Assembly: GCA_036346405.1 (NCBI GenBank)
Contig: CM070562.1
Coordinates: 100,240,784 to 100,304,783, forward strand
Length of the DNA stretch: 64,000 nt
From: Phyllostachys edulis
Lineage: Eukaryota > Streptophyta > Magnoliopsida > Poales > Poaceae
Direction of reading: 5' to 3'
The translations under genes were made by a program, and so were the position numbers. The notes under the pieces are model-generated. The model saw nothing but the letters and a program-made list of their open reading frames with translations, searched no databases and was not told the DNA's origin. Positions 24,510-32,744 of the stretch are shown piece after piece (the stretch's first letter is position 1; every line of letters begins with the position of its first letter).

Positions 24510-24671
24510 TGTTAGAAGGATAAAACTAGGGTTTGCTATTCACAACTCTGCATCTTATTCATTAATGAAGGGGATATATATAGACATCGATACATGGGCC
24601 TCATGGGCTACAAGGGCCTCATGGGCCAAGAGAGAGAGGGAGAGAATGTAGAATATACAATACTCTTAACA
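24510..24671 (-). repeat. Copia-2 5' LTR
   Basis: 162 bp, almost identical to 20576-20737. On its internal side the sequence goes straight into gag codons, with no TGGTATCAGAGC-type primer site. Confidence 0.92.
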
Positions 24672-25034
24672 AAAAAACCGTATGTGATGACCTCATATCA
24701 TCACAGACACATAAAGACAGACGGTTCAAAAAATCGTCTATGATAACGATTTTGAACCGTATGTGATGATCTTTTCTGTATTAGTGAAATAAACCAGTTA
24801 TATGTTTTTGTTATTTTTTGGCATACAATTTAAGAGGTTTTCATGTTCCGAAAAATATCCGTGGCCGTATTCGTTTCGATTCGTATTCGCTCTGTATTCG
24901 TATTCGATATTATTTGTATTCGTATTCATATCCGGGGTATTCATATTCGTATCCGGATCCAGAAAAAATATGAGAACAATATGGCAGAGCTATTATCCGT
25001 CCGTATCCGATCCGTTTTCATCCCTATATGTGCC

Positions 25035-25224
25035 GAAGGGCCCACCCGGCAGTGTAATTTATTGAGGGGTTAAAGTATGTACTGTGGAATCGTTTGGAAG
25101 GCATGAATGAAGAATGATCTCTATCTTCCCCATCTGTCTTTCTCTTTCTTGTTCTTCGCGTTTTCTCTGCCATTGTGATGTTCTGATCGTTAGCGATTTC
25201 CAGTAGCTCGATCGGTTCGTTACA
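25035..25224 (+). mobile_element. 3' LTR of the Gypsy remnant, right part
   Basis: The LTR resumes after the hAT target duplication and probably ends at GTTCGTTACA. Together with 18182-18350 it would be about 360 bp. The end is set by the TG..CA rule only, since the partner LTR is missing. It sits in the intron before the last helicase exon. Confidence 0.45.
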
Positions 25225-25263
25225 CCTAGCAGTGATGCTTTAACCATTTCACGTGCCTTGCAG

Positions 25264-25924
25264 TTATTTGAGTTGTCTGAAAACCCAGTGGAATTCTGCA
25301 GAGTCTACTCACTTCATCTCAAAACAATGGAAGAGATGTCGAAATTGACAAAGCAGCTTCTTCTATTAATATTTCACCATAGCAAATTTTGCGAGGAATT
25401 TGCTTGGAATTTTGGAGGTTCTGAAGATGTTGAATAGGCCTGGAGGAGTGAGTACAACAAAAAACCAATGCAACTGAAAGAGGAGGAACTTCTAGGGCAA
25501 GGAATATGTGCTAGGTGGGCCGATAGGGTTGCAAAGAGGATTCACGCTTTTTCTGGATCATCAAAAGATGATCGAAAGGTTCGAGCAGTTCATTATCAAT
25601 CTTGCGCCCTCAATGATACAATATATCTCCACCGATCATCTTCTGTTGCCCAAATTGCACCAGAATTTGTAGTTTACTCCGAACTACTTAATACAAAGGG
25701 ATCATACATGAACGGTGTAACGAGTGTAAAGCCAGGATGGCTTTTGAAATATGCTAGTTCTCTCTGCACCTTCTCTGTACCATTGGGTGATCCAAAACCC
25801 TATTACGCCCCTCAAAATGACCAAGTCTACTGTTATGTTAGTCCCATCTTTTCTTGACATAATTGGCAGCTTCCGTTGCATAATTTACCTATCAAAGACG
25901 GCACCAGTCGGTTGCAGATATTTG
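25264..25924 (+). pseudogene. DEAH13: DEAH13 last exon, part before Copia-1
   Basis: After the acceptor GTGCCTTGCAG the exon encodes LFELSENPVEFCRVYSLHLK, MEEMSKLTKQLLLL and FHHSKFCEEFAWNFG. Then come GVTSVKPGWLLKYA and QNDQVYCYVSPIF, the conserved C-terminal region of DEAH13 (OB-fold and following). Two in-frame stops occur: TAG at the Gln codon after GGSEDVE (near 25434) and TGA at the Arg codon after VSPIFS (near 25855). Both are explained by one C-to-T change each (CAG to TAG, CGA to TGA). The last five bases ATTTG are the left target duplication of Copia-1. Confidence 0.88.
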
Positions 25925-26054
25925 TGTTAGAGATATATGTATAGTGTATTATTCCCTATTGTTATGAGGGGTTATTTGCATATTTACCACATGTACTTTG
26001 TGTATATATATTGGCCCATTGACCTCATATTGAATACAAGCGCTATTCATAACA
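25925..26054 (+). repeat. Copia-1 5' LTR
   Basis: 130 bp, TGTTAGAGATATATG to TTCATAACA; followed by the primer-binding site. It contains TTGTGTATATATATTGG as a TATA-like element at about 25998-26014. No full partner LTR is present. Confidence 0.85.
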
Positions 26055-26066
26055 TGGTATCAGAGC
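26055..26066 (+). other. Primer-binding site of Copia-1
   Basis: TGGTATCAGAGC, complementary to the 3' end of initiator-Met tRNA, directly after the LTR. Confidence 0.85.
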
Positions 26067-26084
26067 GTACCTAGGGTTTCCCGT

Positions 26085-26745
26085 CACTCACCCCGCCGCC
26101 TCTCGGATCTCGATCCGAGGTCGCCGCTTGTCGCCATCTTTGACGCCTCCCTGAGTCGGCCACAGCGCTGGCCACCACCGCCACGGCGCCGAGGTCTCCG
26201 CTGCCACCGTTGCTGCCGGCTACTTCCGCTGCTGGGCGACTCCATCCGCCGCCGCCGCCGATTTCCATCCGCTGCCGCCGCTGCCGCCGGCGGTTTCCAC
26301 CCGCCTCCAACGCCTCGAAGTTTCACCATCCGCCGCCGCCGCCGGAGAGTTTCACCCGCCGCTGCCGCCGCTTGAGGTCGCCGCTTCCCGCCGCCGCCCG
26401 CTCTCAAAGCCGCCGCCGGAGGCGCCGCTCTCCCGGCCGCCGCTGCCGGAGGACAACCGCCGCCGAGGACGCCGCTCTCGCCGCCGTTGTCGCCGGAGAT
26501 ACCGCCGCCGGAGGTCGCCGCTTCTCGCGCCATCGCCGAGGCCGCCGCTTCTCCACGCCGCCGCCGCCGCCGAGGACAACCCGCCAGAGGTCGCCGCTTC
26601 CGCCACCACCGCCGCTTACAAAGCCGCCGCCGCCAAGACTCCGTGTGGAACCCTAAGTTCGTGCGGGGAAGTGAGTCTGGTCGGTTTAAGCCGTTTGATC
26701 GGCCCATTAAAGAAAAAACGCCGATCTAACCGCCGCCCGCCGCCG
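26085..26745. repeat. CCG-rich low-complexity tract in place of gag
   Basis: About 650 bases dominated by CCG/CGC triplets with no gag motif. Open frames on both strands here are Arg/Pro/Ala-rich by composition only. They sit where Copia gag should be. Confidence 0.7.
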
Positions 26746-27779
26746 CCGTTAGACTTCGTTGTTTGGTCGCCCGCCCGGCCGCCGCTTATCGATGGCTTCC
26801 GCTTCGCTCAAGCGTGGTGCTAGTCTCGATGCCACTCCTCTCGTGCTCGACGCCGCCCACCTACTACACCGACTACTCTACGCTTCAAAGACACTACCCT
26901 CCAATGGCCGCCACAGTGGTGGTGGCCGCCTCTATCTGGCGGTGGCCGCCCTCATCGCTTCCCATCGCGACAAGGTCGGCCACATTGAGTCCCATGCTAT
27001 AAGCGGCAAAGATCTTTCACGCCGTTCTTCTACTAGCACCGCAGATCGCCGCTTTACATCGACGTCGTGATCGATCGATTCAAATAGCTCAATCGAGCAG
27101 AGATAGCCGACCGACGCTTGCTTGCCGCTTCGTTCTCCTCGACAGTCCCGCAGCTTACATTGACGTCGTGATCGACTCTTCAGTAGCTCTCACTACAAGA
27201 GATAGCCGACTTCGACGCTTGCTTGCACTCAGTTCTCCTCGGCAGTTCTACCGCTCACATCGACTCTTCTGCATCGCTAAACCACCATCTCCACAAATAA
27301 GCACCTCCCGTGGATTCTTGATTCGAGCATCTTTTCACATGACTCTGATTCTTCCACTCATCCCTTCATTGCACCTCTTGATTCTCCCGCTGTTCTTCTC
27401 ACGATGGTACCTCTCTTCTCTCTCGTCGAGGACCTCTTAGCAACTCATCTTTTCATGTTCCTCTGTTGCTCATGTTCCTCGCCTTACCATGCGACTTCTT
27501 CTGCTTTGCAGACATCGATCTTGGTTGTCGAGTCATTCTCGACTCGACTCTTGTTGTGTTCAGACCGCCACACGGAGCTCGTTGGTTCGGCTCTCGCCGC
27601 TTTGACTCACAAATCTTTGGGAGCTTGATCGCTTCACCTTCCTTCCATCGCCACCGCCGCCGCTAATCTCTCCGCTTCGCCACTCCGCTCTCACCGGCTC
27701 TTTCCAAAGAAGGGCATCACCGCCTTGGCCATCTGTGGTGGATCTCTGCCTCGTCTTTTAGTTCGCCGTGGTCTTCGGG

Positions 27780-29918
27780 TCTGCCTCAGAGATGTGTCTT
27801 TAGATTGTCGTGGTTGTAAGTTAGGCAAACAGATTCAACTTTCCTTATCCTCATAGTGAGTCGTTGTCTTAGCGCCCTTTTGATCTTGTTCATTCTGATG
27901 TTTGGGGTCCGGCTCCCTTCGTTTCGAAAGGGGGTCATCGATACTATATTATATTTATAGATGATTTCTCTCGCCACACTTGGATATATTTCATGTTTTC
28001 TCGTAGAGCGAGGCCTTATCTATCTATAAACAGCTTGCCACTATGGTTCGCATACGCTTCTCCACTTCTATTCGTGTCTTTCGTCCGACTCACTGCGGTA
28101 GTACCTCTGTCGTTACTCACAAGCTTCCTTCCTTGCCGAAAGCAGCACTCTCGCCGCCTCTCTTGTCCCGTGCACATGCTCGTAATGGTGTCACCGAGCG
28201 CAAGCATCGCCACCTCCTTGAGTCACTCGCGCAATCGATGATTGTCGCCTATTCCACCTCACTTTTGGGCCGAGGATGTTTCTACCGCCACCTATCTCGT
28301 CAACATCCAAATTTCTTTTGCTCTTCGAGGCGCGATCCCTATTGAGCGCCTCGTGGTCTTCTTCCGACACTCCCGCCTTCGTTCGCTTGGTGCGTTTACT
28401 ACGTTTCCTCGCCTCAAGAACGCACTAAACCGATCGCTCACCGTTGAGTGTGTCTTTACGGGATACAAGGTCGGTAGCACAAGGGCTATCTGTCTTTGCC
28501 GATCCTGTTGGTCGACGGATGCGGATTTCTCGAGATGTGACTTTCGACGAGTCTCGCCCTTCTACCCACGCCCCGCCTCTCCTTCGCTTCCTCTGTGGAG
28601 TCTCTCGCCTTTTGACCTTTCCAGATACACATATATCTGTCTTTGCCCTTGTCCACCCGCCCCACCGAGTCTCCACATATTCCTCCCGTGGCCTCTCCGC
28701 CATTGTCGCCGCCGCCGCCTCGCGGCTCCTCAGCTCCCCACTACACTCGCTCACACTCGCCGACCTCAGATTGAAGATCTTCTAGATGAGCCATCTTCTC
28801 CCGATGTTCCATCTTCTTCCGATGCTTCATCTTCCCCGACGGGTCAGTTTCTCCTCGCCACGCCTCCACGATCGCCACGATTCGCCCCGCCTGCTTTTGC
28901 CTTTCTTTGGCGCAGCCTACTGTGAGCTCGCTTCCTACCGGATGTCAACTCATCCCGAGTGGCGAAAGATGCCATGGCCGAGGAGATTGTTGCCCTTGAG
29001 CGCATCGGTACTTGGGATCTTGTTCTTTTCCATCTCACTCGCTCCATCACATGTAAGTGGGTCTATAAGATTAAGACTCGCTCGATGGTTTCTTGAGCGC
29101 TATAAGGCGTCTTGTTGCTCGTGGCTTCCAAAGAAGAGCATGGTCGTGACTACGACGAGACTTTTGCTCCGTGGGCCCACATGACCACTATCCGCGACTT
29201 CTTCTTTCTTGCGTGGCGCCTGCTCGCCATCGGGTCTGCTTTCTCCTTGATGTCAAGAATGTCTTTCTTAACGGCGAAGTTGCGTGAGGAGGTCTACATG
29301 CATCCGCCACCGGATATTCTGCTCTCGAGGGCATGGTCTGCCGCCTCGCCGCTTCTCTATGGCCTTAAGCAAGCCCTCGTGCTTGGTTTGAGCGCTTCTC
29401 CTCCGTGGTCACCGCCACTGGCTTTTTAGCGAGTGATCATGATCTTGCGCTCTTTGTCCACACTTCGTCTCGTGGTCGAACTCTTCTTCTTTTGTATGTT
29501 GATGATATGATCATTACCGGAGATGATTCTGAGTACATTGCCTTTGTCAAGGCTCGTCTTAGTGAGCAGTTCCTTATGTCAGATCTTGATCCTCTTCGTT
29601 ACTTCCTTGGGATTGAGGTTATTTCCACTCCAGATGGTTTCTTTATGTCCCAAGAGAAGTATATTCAGGATCTTCTTGATCGCGCCTCCCTCACTGATCA
29701 GCGTACTGTTGAGACTCCCATGGAGCTCAATGTTCACCTCCGACCCTCTGATGATGAGCCTCTTTCTGATCCGACTCGCTATCGTCATCTTATTGGGAGT
29801 CTTGTCTACCTTGCTGTTACTCGTCCAGATATCACTTATCCAGTTCACATTCTGAGTCAGTTCGTTTCTGCTCCCACTCAGGTCCACTACAGCCACCTTC
29901 TTCGAGTTCTGCGATAAC
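27780..29918 (+). pseudogene. Copia-1 pol remnant (integrase and RT)
   Basis: Integrase starts near 27800 with CRGCKLGKQIQLS, then DLVHSDVWGPAPFVSKGGH and IDDFSRHTWIYF. After frame shifts it resumes with RAHARNGVTERKHRHLLES near 28170-28220. RT pieces follow: GRDYDETFAPWAHMTT near 29140, VDDMIITGDD near 29500 (the Y-V-D-D catalytic box) and LMSDLDPLRYFLGIEV near 29580. SRPDITYP-like and SQFVSAPTQVHYSHLLRVL text near 29860 ends at the break. The 5' two thirds is frameshifted; the last 170 codons are open. Confidence 0.85.
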
Positions 29919-29919
29919 A

Positions 29920-30259
29920 ATTTGCATGTGCTTTGCTTAAAGGAGATGTCTTACCATGTCTAAGGGTGGTTCAAAAGTTCCTGGCTCTGTCACCATCTGT
30001 TGTCCTGGGACCTGTCAGCCAAAGAAGAGTTGGAGATCTTCTTAACAGGATGAAGATTGGTCCAAAGTTAATAGACAGCCGGGCAGCATTAAGAGATGCA
30101 TGGAATATTGATCCAGATTTTCTTTATCCTGAGATCAAGACGTGGCTCCAGGACAAATTTCACAGCCAGTTTGGAGCAATATGGGAACAAATGCACCAAG
30201 AAGTTCTTCTTGAGGGGTATGAGCTTTTCCCAAAGATGTTTAAGAAAGTGAAAGGGTAG
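29920..30259 (+). pseudogene. DEAH13: DEAH13 last exon, part after Copia-1, with stop codon
   Basis: From the right target duplication the exon continues in the same frame: FACALLKGDVLPCLRVV, SVVLGPVSQRRVGDLLNRMK, FHSQFGAIWEQMH, ending KKVKG and TAG at 30257-30259. 25264-25924 plus 29925-30259 is 996 bases, an exact multiple of three, so apart from Copia-1 the exon has no net frame shift. Confidence 0.9.
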
Positions 30260-31455
30260 TTCATTCAAGCAGATTATGGTGCGATTGCTTGACTGACAGG
30301 AGCTTCTTTGTGGTGGAGACATCTTTCATGGTGAAATAGATATAAGGTAACAATGTAACGTTCATAATAATAAATTCAGTAAGGCTGATATAGCTCATCG
30401 TGAAAATTATATCGAAGTAGGATATATGCTGTTGAACCAGTAACGTGTAGGCTCTAGCTAATCCAGATGCTTCTCTTTGATGTAAACTGGATTTTTATTT
30501 GTTGCATCACCATGTTGATATTGCTATTTGTGCCACGGCGAGTGATTTTTTTCTTAATTACCGTGCAGCTGTGTCAAAAATGGTTTCTGATCCAGCCATT
30601 GTCTTATTCTTCTCCACCGGAGCATCCACATAAGCTGAGAATTATTGTGCTCAAAGCCCGAAAGTCCGAGGAAATAGACCATGTCATGCCTACTGATGTC
30701 CAGTCATGGCCATGGGATTAACTACTGAGTGAGGGCCAAAGACAGGGTTTGCGACAAACGAACCGAAAAGGTTGCAGCAGGTTGCGACAAAGGGTTAAGT
30801 TTATAACAGATTGACTATCTTTATTTTTAGTTCTTTCAGATGCTTTTTTTTTGTTTTTGACATATGCAATATATAGCGGCAGGAACAAGGATTGGATGTA
30901 ATCTTTAATAGCTATAAGTAGTGCAAAGTGAGAAGGTCGTAACATTCGTTAGCTGGGTGGTGTCTCTATTCAATCTTCCTGTCATGGCAGAAAATAATAT
31001 TATCTGTAATTCCCTTAGGAGTTTGTGACATTAATTTTAATTACTAGATGATAGAATCATGGGAAGTAAATATTTCCCGCCTATGAACAAAGCAGGTGTT
31101 TTTGAGCATGCATCATTTTTTTTTCTGGCAGTTGCATGCTTGCACCTATGGATGTTCGTCAGTATAATGTGACTGATTTACAATCATGGTGGCACCTGAG
31201 ATACTTGTTCTGTTCAGTCGCTCAAATCATCTGCAGAAACAAAGTCACAACACTGAAGCACAAGCAAATAACAGCTCGAGAACTTGTAGAAATATATCAA
31301 GCTTCGTACAATACGAAAAAAAATTGAAAGGCGCGACAAATCTGTAAACAAGCAACGCTACAACAAAACCACCAATAATTAAGCAGCAAATCGTGAGCTT
31401 GGCATACTGGGCAAACAAGATAAGAAAGCATAATTAATTGACGGCCCAGATAAAA
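30260..31455. other. Downstream of the helicase gene: 3'UTR and unrecognised sequence
   Basis: AT-rich sequence follows the stop. Two short open stretches, one ending at 30721 (HKLRIIVLKARKSEEIDHV) and one at 31136-31327, look a little like exons but match nothing I know. Confidence 0.3.
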
Positions 31456-31499
31456 GGTTGGGCCTAGGGAACCCGCTCGATAGCGTGGACGAATCCCAC

Positions 31500-31757
31500 C
31501 TACTTCACCTGCTCCCCCGCGCCATCACCACCCAGACTGGGCGGCGCCGGGAGCACGCGGCCACCGATGGCGCTCACCGGCCTGCTTGGCGGGAGGAAGA
31601 CAAAGAGGCGAAGCATACCGCGAACGACCCCCTTCAGCACCGCGCCTCTCTTCGGGATGTAGCGAGGGTGGACCCTCGGGGGCGGGGGCGGGGGCGGAGG
31701 GGACTTCTGGCCGCCGCCGCCGCCGCCCATAAATGCACCGCCACCTCCGCAACTCAT
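31500..31757 (-). CDS. Possible small Gly/Pro-rich protein gene
   Basis: An 85-codon minus-strand frame begins MSCGGGGAFMGGGGGGQKSP, then a run of eight prolines, then PRYIPKRGAVLKGVVRGML. Short plant proteins with a flexible Gly/Pro start and a basic PPKRG.VlK.I core are common in grass genomes, mostly without known function. The reading is supported by regular GC-rich codon use. A TATA-like CTATAATTA on the minus strand lies near 31853-31861, about 100 bases upstream of the ATG. The opposite strand is also open over this span, so strand choice is not certain. No neighbour suggests a role. Confidence 0.4.
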   Translation of the reverse strand: MSCGGGGAFMGGGGGGQKSPPPPPPPPRVHPRYIPKRGAVLKGVVRGMLRLFVFLPPSRPVSAIGGRVLPAPPSLGGDGAGEQVK

Positions 31758-32235
31758 AGTTTTAGCTTCACGCTGGAGAGAGGCGCGCTGAGGTCAAGTG
31801 GCGAGAGTGAGCAAGCAGATAAAGCGAGGCAACTGCCGGAGCCATGTCCGGCAACTAATTATAGTACTCCACCACCGTTAGAGATAGAGGGCACTCGCAC
31901 AGTTACACACACAGCTGACACGGGCGAGGAAGGAAAGGAGGGGGAAGAAGGCGAGAACTGGAGCGGCAGTAGCGCGAGATGGCGATGGCTAGACGTGATG
32001 GTGAACCGAAGTAGCGCGCTCAAGTGGAAGCTTCTTTCTCTCGTTGGTTTGGGAATTCTTTTAGGCAGGTGGGGGATCGGTTCGGAGCCGGCCAGCTGGA
32101 AAAGTTTCATGGTCTTCTTGTTGCATGGTGTTCTTGTTAGATTTAAAGATGATTATATGCTTAAAAATGGTTAGTTGCTGATGCATGATACCACTTTCTA
32201 GTCGGAATACCTGTGCGTCCACGTTACTTTCTAAA

Positions 32236-32285
32236 CATAGCGACGTCCAATTACCTATCGACAATATCCAGGTAATTGGATGTCC
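32236..32285. repeat. Short inverted repeat inside CACTA-C
   Basis: GACGTCCAATTACCT and AGGTAATTGGATGTC form a 15-bp stem with one mismatch. It is the remnant of the larger hairpin seen in CACTA-B. Confidence 0.7.
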
Positions 32286-32390
32286 TAACGATCTCCTTGC
32301 ATCTATACTTTTTAAACTTGCAGGGGCTCAATAAGGTTGTCCGTGGCTACATCGCCTCATCCTTCTCATATACCGTGAGACTACGAACGA

Positions 32391-32405
32391 TATATATATA
32401 TATAT

Positions 32406-32453
<48 letters not shown>

Positions 32454-32478
32454 TCATATATATATATATATATATATC
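32391..32478. repeat. (TA)n microsatellite at the hairpin base of CACTA-C
   Basis: Nearly pure TA repeat. It follows the same flanking text (CTACGAACGA, compare CTAAGAACAA in CACTA-B) as the microsatellite in CACTA-B. Confidence 0.9.
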
Positions 32479-32744
32479 ACATGACGGTTCCAAATACAAA
32501 CCGCTCATGATATATACTTATCACGCATTTGCTTTCACCACAAACCATCTATGATAGGTTCCTATCAAAGACGGTTCTCGCCAATATCTGTCAGTGAAAG
32601 TATGCATCACGCATGCTTTGAAAACCGCCTATGATGACCTCATGTCATCACTAACCTGATAAACTTAGACGGCTCACTAAACCGCTCGTGATGAAGTTTT
32701 TGAACCGCTCAGAATACCTTTTCTGTAGTAGTGCGCGGAGCTTG

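Larger units (their letters stand above)
20576..24671 (-). mobile_element. Copia-2: young Copia element nested in CACTA-A
   Basis: Two 162-bp LTRs (20576-20737 and 24510-24671) start TGTTAGAAGG and end CTTAACA, and differ at one position by eye (20607 T, 24541 C). A 5-bp target duplication AAAAA flanks it (20571-20575 and 24672-24676). The polyprotein reads on the minus strand. The polypurine tract (GAAGGGGGG on the minus strand) abuts the LTR at 20738-20746. No primer-binding site follows the other LTR; gag sequence starts at once. Confidence 0.92.
19264..24786. mobile_element. CACTA-A: non-autonomous CACTA element carrying a PCNA fragment
   Basis: It starts CACTACAACAAAACAGGC and ends GTATTAGTG, with the 3-bp target duplication AAA on both sides (19261-19263 and 24787-24789). 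Subterminal regions (19300-19510, 20450-20570 and 24680-24780) hold many direct and inverted copies of CACAGACGGTT, the expected transposase-binding type of repeat. No transposase is present. A Copia element is nested in it with its own duplication. Confidence 0.85.
18351..25026. mobile_element. hAT-like non-autonomous element, host of the CACTA-A/Copia-2 stack
   Basis: The left tip TAGGGGTGAAAACGGAT and the right tip (reverse complement) TAGGGATGAAAACGGAT are inverted repeats. An exact 8-bp target duplication TATGTGCC lies at 18343-18350 and 25027-25034, the length expected for hAT elements. Subterminal sequence is full of CGGAT and GGATA words on both sides. Without the nested CACTA it is about 1.15 kb and has no transposase. 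AT-rich sequence at 18570-19025, ending TTTGGGATGTTACA, could be an LTR scrap carried inside. Confidence 0.8.
25925..29919 (+). mobile_element. Copia-1: 3'-truncated Copia element in the last helicase exon
   Basis: Exact 5-bp target duplication ATTTG (25920-25924 and 29920-29924). A 130-bp 5' LTR (25925-26054, TGTTAGAG...CATAACA) is followed at once by the primer-binding site TGGTATCAGAGC (26055-26066, initiator-Met tRNA type). At the other end the coding sequence breaks off in the RT/RNase H region, and only ATAACA, the last bases of the LTR, precedes the right duplication. The 3' LTR and RNase H are therefore deleted. Confidence 0.9.
46..30259 (+). pseudogene. DEAH13: DEAH13/FAS4-type (Ecm16/DHX37) RNA helicase gene, broken by transposons and lacking its helicase core
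   Basis: The first exons and the last exon match, by recognition of the family, the two ends of plant DEAH13 (FAS4), a nucleolar DEAH-box RNA helicase of the Ecm16/Dhr1/DHX37 family that acts on U3 snoRNA and 18S pre-rRNA. The N-terminus is a lysine-rich tail (exons at 46-111, 207-281, 364-375+12906-12943, 13044 to about 13111). The C-terminal 331 codons lie at 25264-25924 plus 29925-30259. The family is about 1,250-1,300 residues long; only about 90 N-terminal and 331 C-terminal residues remain. Nothing here carries the DEAH motif, the RecA-like domains or the helicase-associated domain. The last exon has two in-frame stops. The gene is split by a MULE, a second MULE, a Gypsy/hAT/CACTA/Copia stack and a Copia. 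It cannot encode a helicase. Whether an intact copy exists elsewhere in the genome is unknown. Confidence 0.85.
32170..32733 (-). mobile_element. CACTA-C: truncated CACTA element
   Basis: The right end CTGTAGTAGTG at 32723-32733, read on the minus strand, gives CACTACTACAGAAAAGG, the same tip as CACTA-B, followed by the same order of subterminal words (AGCCGTCTAAGTTTAT, GATGACATGAGGTCATCA). The part at 32170-32390 is homologous to the hairpin region of CACTA-B. No CACTA start is found on the left, so about half the element is missing. It sits against the protease of Copia-3, which it interrupts. Confidence 0.7.

Noticed and set aside
26084..26707. Long Arg/Gly/Ala-rich frames on both strands
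   Set aside because: They are produced by CCG triplet repeats and are open on both strands alike.
31351..31371. GCTACAACAAAACC as the missing left tip of CACTA-C
   Set aside because: Resembles the tip of CACTA-A but lacks CACTA, has no subterminal repeats after it, and CACTA-C has the other tip type (CACTACTACAG).
31458..32174. 238-codon plus-strand open frame
   Set aside because: It overlaps the better minus-strand candidate, changes composition several times and contains no domain; the openness is due to GC-rich sequence.
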